Assembly (NCBI RefSeq): GCF_913775985.1
Contig: NZ_CAJYMB010000011.1
Span: 1 to 37,986, forward strand
DNA from: an uncultured Pluralibacter sp.
GTDB taxonomy: Bacteria > Pseudomonadota > Gammaproteobacteria > Enterobacterales > Enterobacteriaceae
Direction: 5' to 3'
DNA: 37,986 nt
Positions 16,057 to 24,487 of the stretch are shown here, in pieces; the stretch's first letter is position 1; the number at the start of each line of letters is the position of its first letter. The notes beneath the pieces were generated by a model. That model searched no databases, was not told where the DNA came from, and saw only the letters and a list, made by a program, of their open reading frames with translations. The translations under genes and the position numbers were made by a program.

Positions 16057-17274
16057 GTGAGCTTGACCGAGAGAGTTACGACAGGCAGTGAAGCCTGGTG
16101 GGCGCGCCTTCGCGGGCCCGAATGGCAGCGTGAAGGCAGCCGCTGCCGGGTTACCTTTTACTGGCGCGATCCCGCGGGCACCGAGCGGGAATCAGCCATC
16201 CGCCGGGTCTGGCTGTATGTCACCGGGGTCACCGATCACCATCAAAATGCCGTCCCGCAAACCCTTCAGCGCCTGCCGGGCAGCGACGTCTGGCAGCTGC
16301 AAATAACGCTGCCGTCCAGCTGGCGCGGCAGCTACTGCCTAATCCCTTCCGCACGCGATGACGATTTCGACCCGGCGCTGTTCACCGGCGGCGCGCCCGA
16401 CCGCGCCCTGCTGCGCGAAGGCTGGCGCCGGCTGCTGCCCCGGGCGATAGCCGATCCGCTGAACCCGATTAGCTGGCGGGGCGGGCGCGGGCATCCGGTT
16501 TCCGGCCTCTCGCTGCCCGACGCGCCGGAACAGCCCGGCTGGGACCGGACAGAAGAGCCCTGGTCGCCGCCGGACATCATTGAGTGGCGCAGCGTGCGGC
16601 TGCGCAACGCGCGGCGAGTGTGGATTTATACCACCGGCGACGCCGGGCCGGAGCCGCGCCCGCTGGCGCTGCTGCTGGACGGCCAGTTCTGGGCCGAAAG
16701 CATGCCGGTGTGGCCCGCCCTGGCGGCCCTGACCCGCGAAGGCAGGCTGCCGCCGGCGGTATACGTGCTGGTGGACGCCATTGATACCGCCCACCGCAGC
16801 GCCGAGCTGCCGTGCAATCACGATTTCTGGCTGGCGCTGCAGGAAGAGCTGCTGCCGCAGGTTCGCCAGCTCGCGCCGTTTAGCGACAAAGCTGAGCACA
16901 CGGTGGTGGCCGGGCAGAGCTTCGGCGGCCTGGCGGCGCTGTTTGCCGGGCTTTACTGGCCGCAGCGTTTTGGCTGCGTGCTGAGCCAGTCCGGCTCCTT
17001 CTGGTGGCCCCGGCGCGATGCCCGCAGCGGCGGGATCGTCATTGAACAACTTGCCCGCGGCGACGTAACGCCGCGCGGGCTTCGCCTGTGGCTGGAGGCG
17101 GGCCGGCGCGAGCCGGTCATTTTCCAGGCCGCGCAGGCGCTTTTGGCCGAGCTGCAGCGCCTGGGGCAGCCCGTTTTCTGGCATCCGGTTGACGGCGGCC
17201 ATGACGCGCTGTGCTGGCGGGGTGGACTTACCGCCGGGCTGATCCAACTCTGGCAGCCCCTGACGGACAGCTAA
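16057..17274 (+). CDS. fes: Enterobactin/ferric enterobactin esterase Fes
   Basis: A 405-residue cytosolic esterase that cuts the trilactone of ferric enterobactin after import so the iron can be released. Seen: the N-terminal enterochelin-esterase domain (GVTDHHQN near residue 55, WRGSYCLIP, LNPISWRGGRGHPVS), then an alpha/beta-hydrolase domain with LLLDGQFWAESMPVWP, the nucleophile elbow GQSFGG (Ser288), and DGGHDALCWRGG carrying the catalytic His. The start is a GTG at 16057. A TTG at 16063 with better spacing from GGAG is an alternative, and both give an E. coli-like N-terminus (GSEAWW). It heads the fes-ybdZ-entF operon, with 25 nt to ybdZ. Confidence 0.95.
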   Translation: MSLTERVTTGSEAWWARLRGPEWQREGSRCRVTFYWRDPAGTERESAIRRVWLYVTGVTDHHQNAVPQTLQRLPGSDVWQLQITLPSSWRGSYCLIPSARDDDFDPALFTGGAPDRALLREGWRRLLPRAIADPLNPISWRGGRGHPVSGLSLPDAPEQPGWDRTEEPWSPPDIIEWRSVRLRNARRVWIYTTGDAGPEPRPLALLLDGQFWAESMPVWPALAALTREGRLPPAVYVLVDAIDTAHRSAELPCNHDFWLALQEELLPQVRQLAPFSDKAEHTVVAGQSFGGLAALFAGLYWPQRFGCVLSQSGSFWWPRRDARSGGIVIEQLARGDVTPRGLRLWLEAGRREPVIFQAAQALLAELQRLGQPVFWHPVDGGHDALCWRGGLTAGLIQLWQPLTDS

Positions 17275-17299
17275 AAGCGCTTTATCCGAGGAGTTTGGT

Positions 17300-17515
17300 A
17301 TGCAAGTCAGTAATCCCTTCGACGACGCGCGGGGACAATTCTACATTTTACGCAGCGGCCAGGGCGCGTTCAGCCTCTGGCCGCAGCAGTGTGCGCTACC
17401 GCCAGGCTGGGACATCGTTTGCGAGCCGCAGCCGCTGGATAACTGCAACGCCTGGCTCGCCGACGGCTGGACGACCCTGACCCCTGACTATTTCGCCGGA
17501 GTCCGTCATGAGTGA
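17300..17515 (+). CDS. ybdZ: MbtH-like protein YbdZ, EntF partner
   Basis: A 71-residue MbtH-family protein. Such proteins bind the adenylation domain of non-ribosomal peptide synthetases and raise their solubility and activity; here the partner is EntF. Seen: the conserved FSLWP, the LPPGWDIV segment and the C-terminal NAWLADGWTTLTP, which carry the invariant Trp and Pro residues of the family. Ribosome site GAGGAG lies before the ATG. Its stop overlaps the entF start by 8 bp, which points to coupled translation with its client. Confidence 0.95.
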   Translation: MQVSNPFDDARGQFYILRSGQGAFSLWPQQCALPPGWDIVCEPQPLDNCNAWLADGWTTLTPDYFAGVRHE

Positions 17516-20500
17516 ACCTTTACCGCTGGTTGCCGCCCAGCCCGGCATCTGGATGGCCGAGCGGCTCTCCACGCTGCCTAACGCCTGGAGCGTGGCGCAT
17601 TATGTTGAGCTGGAAGGCGCTATCGACGCCGTTCTGCTGCAGCAGGCTATTGTCCGGGGGCTGGCCGACGCCGACACCCTGCGCCTGCGTTTTGAGGAGC
17701 GCGACGGTGAGGTCTGGCAGCGCCTCGACCCGGCATGGACGCCGCCGACGCCTGCCATTGACGATTTACGCGCGGCTGACGATCCTCTCGCCGCCGCTGA
17801 CGCCATTATGCGTGCCGATCTGGCGCAGAATACCCGGGCGGACAGCGGTAATCCGCTGCTGTGCCACCGGCTGCTGCGCGTCGGGGAAGCCCGCTGGTTC
17901 TGGTACCAGCGCTATCACCACCTGCTGGTAGACGGCTTCAGCTTCCCGGCGATCACCCGCCACATCGCGCACATCTACGCCGCGCTGCAGCGCGGGGACG
18001 CGCCGCCCGCATCGCCGTTTACCCCCTTTACTGAGGTGGTTGAGGAGTATCAGCGCTATCGCGACAGCGAAGCTGTGAGTCGGGATAAAGCGTTCTGGGC
18101 TGCGCAGCGTGCGGCGCTGCCGCCGCCGGCCTCCCTTTCCACCGCGCCGCTGCCGGGACGCGCGGCAACGACTGACATCTGGCGGCTGAAGCTGACCGCC
18201 AGCAGGCAGGCGTTCAGCCGCCTGGCGGCCTCGGCGGGCGCGGTGCAGCCCACCGATTTGGCCCTCGCCCTCGCGGTGCTGTGGCTCGGGCGCCTGTGCG
18301 GGCGCAGCGACTACGCCGCCGGCTATATCTTTATGCGCCGCCTCGGATCGGCAGCGCTGACCTCTACCGCGCCGGTGCTTAACGTGCTGCCGCTGGCGGT
18401 AACTATTCAGGCAGAAGAAACGCTGCCGGCGCTGGCTGCCCGGCTGGCGGCGCAGCTGAAAAAGATGCGCCGCCACCAGCGCTACGATGCCGAGCAGATC
18501 GTCCGCGACGGCGGAAATGCGGCGGGAGACGAGCCGCTGTTTGGTCCGGTATTCAACATTAAAGTGTTTGATTATCAGCTGGCGCTGCCGGGCGTTACTG
18601 CCACCACCCACACCCTCGCCACCGGCCCGGTCAACGATCTGGAGCTGGCGCTGTTCCCGGATGAGGCCGGCGGCCTGTCGGTAGAGATTCTGGCAAACCG
18701 CCAGCGCTACGGCGAGGCCGAGCTGCGCCGCCACGCCGCCCGGCTGGAGGCGATGCTCGCCCAGTTTGCCGCCCGTCCGGGGCTCTCCTGCGGCGAGGTC
18801 GATCTGGTGTCTGACGAAGAGCGGCAGCGGCTGGCGGAGATCAACAGCACAGCCGAGGCGGTGGAGGAAACCACGCTTAGCGCGCTGGTAGCCCGCCAGG
18901 CGGCGCTAACCCCGGACGCCCCGGCGCTGGCGGACGCACGTTATACCTTTACCTATCGCGAAATGCGCCAGCAGGTAGTCGCGCTGGCTAACCAGCTGCG
19001 GACGCGGGGCGTGAAGCCCGGCGACAGCGTGGCGGTGGCCCTGCCGCGCTCGGTGTTCCTGACGCTGGCGCTGCACGCTATTGTTGAAGCGGGTGCCGCC
19101 TGGCTGCCGCTGGACACCGGCTATCCCGACGACCGGCTGCGGATGATGCTGGAAGATGCCCGCCCGTCGCTGCTGATTACCTCTGAGGACCAGCGCCACC
19201 GCTTCCCGCAGGCGGAGATCTTAAGCTACGACGCGCCGCTGCCCGCGGCAGACGGCGCACCGCTGGATCTTTCGCGCCCGCAGCATACCGCCTACATCAT
19301 TTTTACCTCCGGCTCCACCGGGCGCCCGAAAGGGGTTATGGTCGGGCAAACCGCTATTGTTAACCGCCTGCTGTGGATGCAGGCGCACTATGCGCTGGGC
19401 CACGACGACGTGGTGGCCCAGAAAACCCCGTGCAGCTTCGATGTGTCGGTGTGGGAGTTCTGGTGGCCCTTTATCGCCGGGGCGAAGCTGGTGATGGCTG
19501 AACCGGAGGCCCACCGCGATCCGCTGGCAATGCAGCGCTTCTTCGCCCATTACGGCGTCACCACCACCCACTTTGTTCCCTCGATGCTGGCGGCGTTTGT
19601 GGCCTCTCTGGACAGCGAAAGCGTGGCTTCCTGCCGCAGCCTGCGGCGGGTGTTCTGCAGCGGCGAAGCGTTGCCGGTGGCCCTGTGCCGCGAGTGGGAG
19701 CAGCTGGCCCGCGTGCCGCTGCACAACCTGTACGGGCCGACGGAAGCGGCGGTGGACGTCAGCTGGTATCCGGCGTTTGGGCCGGAGCTGGCGGCGGCCA
19801 CCGGCAACAGCGTGCCGATCGGTTTTCCGGTGTGGAATACCGGCCTGCGCATTCTCGATGCCGGGATGCGCCCGGTGCCGTTCGGCGTGGCGGGGGATCT
19901 TTACCTGACCGGCGTCCAGCTGGCGCAGGGCTATCTCGGCCGCCCGGATCTTACCGCCGGGCGCTTTATCGCCGATCCTTTTGCTCCCGGCGAGCGGATG
20001 TACCGCACCGGAGACGTGGCCCGCTGGCTGGAAAACGGCGCGGTGGAGTACCTCGGGCGCAGCGACGATCAGCTGAAAATTCGCGGCCAGCGCATTGAGC
20101 TGGGCGAAATCGACCGCGCGATGCAGGATCTGCCGGGCGTGGCGCAGGCAGTGAGCCACGCCTGCGTCTTCAACCCGCCCGCCGCCACCGGCGGCGACGC
20201 CCGCCAGCTGGTAGGCTATCTGGTGTCCGCCTCGGGCCAGCCGCTGGACAGCGACGCCCTGCTGGCGCGGCTGCGCGAGCAGCTGCCGGCGCATATGGTG
20301 CCGGTGGTGCTGCTCCAGCTGGAGGCGCTGCCGCTCAGCGCCAACGGCAAGCTGGACCGCAAGGCGCTGCCGCTGCCGTCCCTGACGCCAAAAGCGGCGG
20401 GCAGGGCGGTAGAAGGGGATATTGAAACTGCGATAGCGGAGGCCTTCAGCACGCTGCTCGGCTGCGAGGTGAACGATGTTGAGGCCGACTTCTTCGCCCT

Positions 20501-21377
20501 CGGCGGGCACTCCCTGCTGGCAATGCGCCTCGCCGCCGCGCTAAGCCGCCGCTTTGACCGTCAGGTCACGCCGGGACAGGTGATGGTGGCCTCTACGGTC
20601 GGCAAGCTCAGCGCGCTGCTGGCCCGGGCGGACGACGCCAGCGCCCGCCAGATGGGCTATGAAACGCTGCTGCCGCTGCGCGAGAGCAGCGGCCCGACCC
20701 TGTGGTGCTTCCATCCGGCGTCCGGCTTTGCGTGGCAGTTCAGCGTGCTGGCCCGCTGGCTGAGCCCGCGCTGGTCGATTACCGGCATCCAGTCGCCGCG
20801 CCCGGCGGGGCCGATGGCCAGCAGCGAGACGCTGGACCAGCTGTGTGACGCACATCTACATACGCTGCTGGCGCAGCAGCCGCACGGGCCCTACTACCTG
20901 TTCGGCTACTCCCTCGGTGGAACCCTGGCCCAGGGCATTGCCGCCCGCCTGCGCCAGCGCGGCGAAGAGGTGGCGTTCCTCGGCCTGCTGGACACCTGGC
21001 CGCCGGAGACGCAAAACTGGGCGGAAAAAGAGGCCAACGGCCTCGATCCTGAAGTGCTGGCTGAAATTGGCCGCGAGCGGGAGGCATTTCTCGCCGCCCA
21101 GCAGGGACAGGGTTCTGAGGCGCTGTTCAGCACTATCGAGGGTAACTATGCCGATGCGGTGCGCCTGCTGACTACTGCCCACAGCGTGCCCTTTGACGGT
21201 AAGGCGACGCTGTTTGTTGCTGAGCAAACCCTGACGCCGGGCATGGAGCCGCAGGCGATCTGGGCACCGTGGGTGGCAGAGCTGGAGGTATACCGCCAGG
21301 ACTGCGCCCACGTGGAGATAATTTCTGCCCGGGCGTTCGACACCATCGGCCCGATTTTGCAGCGTATTCTGGCTTAG
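17508..21377 (+). CDS. entF: Enterobactin synthase component F, NRPS (C-A-PCP-TE)
   Basis: A 1289-residue four-domain synthetase. Condensation domain: about residues 1-430, with HHLLVDG at 137-143. Adenylation domain for L-serine: about 450-960, with YIIFTSGSTGRPKG near 590, NLYGPTEAAVDVSW, and the late core motifs YRTGD and KIRGQRIELGEID. Carrier domain: GGHSLL, with Ser1002 as the phosphopantetheine site. Thioesterase: about 1050-1289, with nucleophile Ser1135 in GYSLGG and a late His in CAHVEII. It joins dihydroxybenzoate from EntB to serine, then trimerises and cyclises three units to enterobactin. Length and order match E. coli EntF closely. It is the last gene of its operon, with a terminator just after the stop. 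Confidence 0.98.
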   Translation: MSEPLPLVAAQPGIWMAERLSTLPNAWSVAHYVELEGAIDAVLLQQAIVRGLADADTLRLRFEERDGEVWQRLDPAWTPPTPAIDDLRAADDPLAAADAIMRADLAQNTRADSGNPLLCHRLLRVGEARWFWYQRYHHLLVDGFSFPAITRHIAHIYAALQRGDAPPASPFTPFTEVVEEYQRYRDSEAVSRDKAFWAAQRAALPPPASLSTAPLPGRAATTDIWRLKLTASRQAFSRLAASAGAVQPTDLALALAVLWLGRLCGRSDYAAGYIFMRRLGSAALTSTAPVLNVLPLAVTIQAEETLPALAARLAAQLKKMRRHQRYDAEQIVRDGGNAAGDEPLFGPVFNIKVFDYQLALPGVTATTHTLATGPVNDLELALFPDEAGGLSVEILANRQRYGEAELRRHAARLEAMLAQFAARPGLSCGEVDLVSDEERQRLAEINSTAEAVEETTLSALVARQAALTPDAPALADARYTFTYREMRQQVVALANQLRTRGVKPGDSVAVALPRSVFLTLALHAIVEAGAAWLPLDTGYPDDRLRMMLEDARPSLLITSEDQRHRFPQAEILSYDAPLPAADGAPLDLSRPQHTAYIIFTSGSTGRPKGVMVGQTAIVNRLLWMQAHYALGHDDVVAQKTPCSFDVSVWEFWWPFIAGAKLVMAEPEAHRDPLAMQRFFAHYGVTTTHFVPSMLAAFVASLDSESVASCRSLRRVFCSGEALPVALCREWEQLARVPLHNLYGPTEAAVDVSWYPAFGPELAAATGNSVPIGFPVWNTGLRILDAGMRPVPFGVAGDLYLTGVQLAQGYLGRPDLTAGRFIADPFAPGERMYRTGDVARWLENGAVEYLGRSDDQLKIRGQRIELGEIDRAMQDLPGVAQAVSHACVFNPPAATGGDARQLVGYLVSASGQPLDSDALLARLREQLPAHMVPVVLLQLEALPLSANGKLDRKALPLPSLTPKAAGRAVEGDIETAIAEAFSTLLGCEVNDVEADFFALGGHSLLAMRLAAALSRRFDRQVTPGQVMVASTVGKLSALLARADDASARQMGYETLLPLRESSGPTLWCFHPASGFAWQFSVLARWLSPRWSITGIQSPRPAGPMASSETLDQLCDAHLHTLLAQQPHGPYYLFGYSLGGTLAQGIAARLRQRGEEVAFLGLLDTWPPETQNWAEKEANGLDPEVLAEIGREREAFLAAQQGQGSEALFSTIEGNYADAVRLLTTAHSVPFDGKATLFVAEQTLTPGMEPQAIWAPWVAELEVYRQDCAHVEIISARAFDTIGPILQRILA

Positions 21378-21384
21378 TCCGCAT

Positions 21385-21410
21385 ACTCCCCTCGTTGAGG
21401 GGAGTTTTTT
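21385..21410 (+). terminator. Rho-independent terminator of fes-ybdZ-entF
   Basis: ACTCCCCTC and GAGGGGAGT make a 9-bp perfect stem with a 3-nt loop, followed at once by a T-run, 7 bp after the entF stop codon. It separates the cfa-like gene transcriptionally from the enterobactin operon. Confidence 0.92.
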
Positions 21411-21481
21411 CCCTTTCTGCCAATTATTCCATTCAGGAATGATTTCTATTATTTAAATTCACTTCCCGCCTCAATCCCGCC

Positions 21482-21490
21482 TGATATACT
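21482..21490 (+). promoter_or_regulatory. Putative extended -10 promoter of the cfa-like gene
   Basis: TGATATACT fits an extended -10 element (TGnTATACT). It is 39 bp before the ATG and downstream of the entF terminator, with no good -35 in front. Further upstream, at 21439-21454, AATGAT and TATTATTT flank a 3-nt gap and vaguely resemble a Fur site. Confidence 0.45.
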
Positions 21491-21528
21491 CGCCTTCTCT
21501 TTTTGTATGACAAATAGGGCGCACCGTT

Positions 21529-22698
21529 ATGGCGACGTCACGGGGTATTGAACAGATGGAAAATATACTGGAAGTCCAACATAAAGTTGATCACTGGCAG
21601 CGCATTTGCGGCGAGCTGCTCGCCAAAGCCGATATCGGGATAAACGGCTCCCGCCCCTACGATATTCAGGTCAAGAATCCGAAGTTCTACAAGCGGGTGC
21701 TGCAGCAGGGCTCGCTGGGGCTCGGCGAAAGTTACATGGACGGCTGGTGGGACTGCGCGCAGCTGGACGAGTTTATCGCCCGCATCGTGAAGGCCGATCT
21801 GGAATCCTCGCTGAACATGAACCTGCAGGATATGCTGCGTATTGCCGGGGCGCGGATGGTGAATCACCAGACAAAAAAGCGCGCCTGGATCGTTGGCAAG
21901 GAGCATTACGATCTTGGCAACGATCTGTTTGCGCTGATGCTCGATCCGTGGATGCAGTACTCCTGCGGCTACTGGAAGGAGGCGCAGACACTGCACGAAG
22001 CCCAGCAGGGGAAGCTCAAAATGATTTGCGAGAAGCTGCAGCTGGCGCCGGGGATGACGCTGCTGGACATCGGCTGCGGCTGGGGCGGGCTCGCCGCCTA
22101 CGCCGCCGAGCACTACGGCGTTAAGGTCACCGGACTGACGATCTCGGCGGAGCAGCAGGCGTTTGCCCAGACGCGCTGCGGGCACCTCGACGTGGAGATC
22201 CTGCTGGAGGACTATCGCGATCTCGACCGCCAGTTTGACCGGATCGTCTCCGTCGGCATGTTCGAGCACGTCGGCCCTAAAAATTACGATACCTATTTCC
22301 GGGTGGTGAACAAAAACCTGCGTCCGGACGGCATCTTTTTACTGCATACCATCGGCTCCAACAAAACCGATCTCAATGTCGATCCGTGGATCAATAAATA
22401 TATCTTCCCCAACGGCTGCCTGCCGTCGGTGCTGCACATTGCCAGCGCCAGCGAGCCGTACTTCGTGATGGAAGACTGGCACAATTTCGGCTGCGATTAC
22501 GACAGAACCCTGATGGCCTGGAACGCGCGCTTTCAGGAGAGCTGGCACCTGATCGAAGAGAACTATTCGCCGCGCTTTCGGCGGATGTTCACCTACTACC
22601 TGAATGCCTGCGCCGGCGCGTTTCGCGCGCGCAATATTCAGCTCTGGCAGGTGGTATTCACCCACGGCGCCGAAGGCGGCCTGCGGGTCTCCCGCTAG
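21529..22698 (+). CDS. Cyclopropane-fatty-acyl-phospholipid synthase paralogue
   Basis: A 389-residue close relative of E. coli Cfa (382 residues), which uses S-adenosylmethionine to turn cis double bonds of membrane phospholipid chains into cyclopropane rings. Seen: substrate-domain VKNPKFYKRVLQQGSLGLGE, SAM site LLDIGCGWGG (178-187), and residues matching the five E. coli active-site positions with a constant offset of +7: Cys146, Glu246, His273, Tyr324 and Cys361. It should therefore be a working enzyme. An internal ATG at 21556 is another possible start. It sits between entF and fepC, where E. coli has fepE, with its own promoter and a terminator in front, and its end overlaps fepC by 4 bp tail to tail. 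A separate housekeeping cfa elsewhere in the genome is expected, but that is inference. Confidence 0.9.
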   Translation: MATSRGIEQMENILEVQHKVDHWQRICGELLAKADIGINGSRPYDIQVKNPKFYKRVLQQGSLGLGESYMDGWWDCAQLDEFIARIVKADLESSLNMNLQDMLRIAGARMVNHQTKKRAWIVGKEHYDLGNDLFALMLDPWMQYSCGYWKEAQTLHEAQQGKLKMICEKLQLAPGMTLLDIGCGWGGLAAYAAEHYGVKVTGLTISAEQQAFAQTRCGHLDVEILLEDYRDLDRQFDRIVSVGMFEHVGPKNYDTYFRVVNKNLRPDGIFLLHTIGSNKTDLNVDPWINKYIFPNGCLPSVLHIASASEPYFVMEDWHNFGCDYDRTLMAWNARFQESWHLIEENYSPRFRRMFTYYLNACAGAFRARNIQLWQVVFTHGAEGGLRVSR

Positions 22699-23498
22699 GG
22701 AAGACTCAGCCTGCCGAGCGGCACCACCAGCGGCGTGCCCGCCACCGGATCGGGAATTATCGTGCAGCGCATGCCGTAAAGGCGCTCGATAAGATCGGCG
22801 GTGACGATCTCCCCCGGCGCGCCTTCGGCGATGATTTTGCCGTCCCGCAGGGCGATCAGGTGGGTGGCGTAGCGGCAGGCCTGATTGAGATCGTGCAGCA
22901 CTGCCGCCAGAGTGTAGCCCTGCTCGCGGTTGAGGGCGCTCAGCAGCTCCATCAGGTCAATCTGGTAGCTGATATCAAGCCAGGTGGTTGGCTCGTCGAG
23001 CAGCATAATCTGCGTCTCCTGGGCCAGCACCATCGCGATCCACGCCCGCTGGCGCTGGCCACCGGAGAGGGTATCTACGCTCTGATCCGCCAGCGTCGTC
23101 ACGCCGGTGGCCTGCATCGCCCGCGCTACCGCCTCGTCGTCCTCTTTGCGCCAGCGGGCGAACAGCGGTTGGTGCGGATAGCGCCCGCGCGCCACCAGCT
23201 CCTGTACCGTAATATCCCCCGGCGTGGTGGCGTTCTGCGCCAGCAGGCCGATGCGCCGCGCCACTTCTTTACTGGCATAACGCTGGATCTGCTCGCCGTC
23301 CAGATAGACGTGGCCGCTCTGCGGCGTCATCAGGCGGCTCAGGGTGCGCAGCAGCGTGGACTTGCCGCAGCCGTTGGGGCCAATGATTGCCGTGAAGTGG
23401 CCGTCAGGAATGGCGACGCTCAGGCCGTCGGCAATGATTTTTTTGCCGTAGCCCAGCGTTAGCTGCTCCCCGCGCAGGCGGGCTTCTGTGGTGCTCAT
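22695..23498 (-). CDS. fepC: Ferric enterobactin ABC transporter ATP-binding protein FepC
   Basis: A 267-residue ATPase that drives uptake of ferric enterobactin through FepD/FepG. Seen: Walker A GPNGCGKST at 40-48, signature LSGGQRQRAWIA, Walker B IMLLDEPT, and the switch His in LAAVLHDLNQ. The frame stays open for 151 further codons upstream to 23951, but that part lies wholly inside fepG and is low-complexity Arg/Ala/Gly/Pro sequence. The ATG at 23498 overlaps the fepG stop as ATGA and gives the FepC length and N-terminus. It is the last gene of the fepDGC operon. Confidence 0.96.
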   Translation of the reverse strand: MSTTEARLRGEQLTLGYGKKIIADGLSVAIPDGHFTAIIGPNGCGKSTLLRTLSRLMTPQSGHVYLDGEQIQRYASKEVARRIGLLAQNATTPGDITVQELVARGRYPHQPLFARWRKEDDEAVARAMQATGVTTLADQSVDTLSGGQRQRAWIAMVLAQETQIMLLDEPTTWLDISYQIDLMELLSALNREQGYTLAAVLHDLNQACRYATHLIALRDGKIIAEGAPGEIVTADLIERLYGMRCTIIPDPVAGTPLVVPLGRLSLP

Positions 23499-24487
23499 CG
23501 TTTCCGGGACTCCTGAATCAGCAAACCAATAAGGTACAGGCCGCCAATGCTGACGGTGACAACCCCTACCGGCAGCTGGTAGGGCATAAACAGGCGCTGG
23601 GCGCAGAGATCCGCCAGCGACAGCAGCAGCGCGCCGCACAGCGCCGCCTGGGTCAGGCCCCAGCGGGCGGTGCCGCTCAGGCGACGGGCGATGTGTGGCG
23701 CCACCAGCGCAATAAAGGAAATCGGCCCGGCGACGGCGGTTGACGCGGCGGTAAGCAAAACCGCCACCAGCATCAGCAGCAGGCGGGAGCGCTCGACGCT
23801 GACCCCGAGCGCGCAGGCGGTATCGTCGCCCATCTCCAGCAGACGCATCCGCCGGGCCAGCAGCGCCGCCGCCGCCAGCATCAGCGCGATCAGCGGCGTG
23901 GCGGGCAGGGTTTTCGCCCAGGTCAGGCCGTTGAGCGAGCCGGCGTACCACAGCCCGGCGGAGAGCGCCGTTTCCAGCGAGGCTTTCAGCAGCAGCCAGG
24001 TATTAAACGCCATCAGCATCGCCCGCAGGCCGATGCCGATAATAATCAGCCTGAAGGTGTCGATGCCGTTGCGCCACGCCAGCGCCCAAATGGCGAGGGA
24101 CGTTACTACCCCGCCGGCCATCGCCACAAACGTTGTCGCCGTCGGATGCTGGCCAAACAGCACCATCGACAGCAGCACGCCGCTCCAGGCGCCGACGTTC
24201 AGCCCCATCACGTCGGGACTGCCCAGCGGGTTGCGCAGCAGCGACTGGAAAATGGCGCCGCTCACTCCCAGCGCGGCGCCCACTACCAGCGCCATCACCA
24301 CCCGCGGCAGTCGCCATTCGGTGACCACCAGCGCCACGTTACGCGGCGCGCTGCCGGTAAGGGCCTGAAGCACCTGATTCACCTCAAGCGGTACGGCACC
24401 GCTGCACAGTCCCCAGATAGAAACCAGCAGCGCGGCGATAATCAGCAGAACACAGGTCAGCAGCAGGCGGCGGGAAGGGGCGATCAC
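23495..24487 (-). CDS. fepG: Ferric enterobactin ABC transporter permease FepG
   Basis: A 330-residue FecCD-family permease with about ten transmembrane helices. With FepD it forms the inner-membrane channel for ferric enterobactin. Seen: the N-terminal helix LLLTCVLLIIAALLVSIWGL, the WRLPRVVMALVVGAALGVSGAIFQSLLRNPLGSPDVMG block common to the family, and the cytoplasmic coupling loop GPISFIALVAPHIARRLSG near residue 255. Start and stop overlap fepD and fepC by 4 bp each, so the three genes are translationally coupled. Confidence 0.96.
   Translation of the reverse strand: MIAPSRRLLLTCVLLIIAALLVSIWGLCSGAVPLEVNQVLQALTGSAPRNVALVVTEWRLPRVVMALVVGAALGVSGAIFQSLLRNPLGSPDVMGLNVGAWSGVLLSMVLFGQHPTATTFVAMAGGVVTSLAIWALAWRNGIDTFRLIIIGIGLRAMLMAFNTWLLLKASLETALSAGLWYAGSLNGLTWAKTLPATPLIALMLAAAALLARRMRLLEMGDDTACALGVSVERSRLLLMLVAVLLTAASTAVAGPISFIALVAPHIARRLSGTARWGLTQAALCGALLLSLADLCAQRLFMPYQLPVGVVTVSIGGLYLIGLLIQESRKR

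Noticed and set aside
21378-22694. fepE (enterobactin-locus chain-length regulator) expected after entF
   Set aside because: No Wzz-type protein is encoded here on either strand; the space is taken by the cfa-like gene.
23499-23951. A 151-residue N-terminal extension of FepC
   Set aside because: It lies inside fepG in another frame and has no domain. The ATG at 23498 overlaps the fepG stop and gives the normal length.
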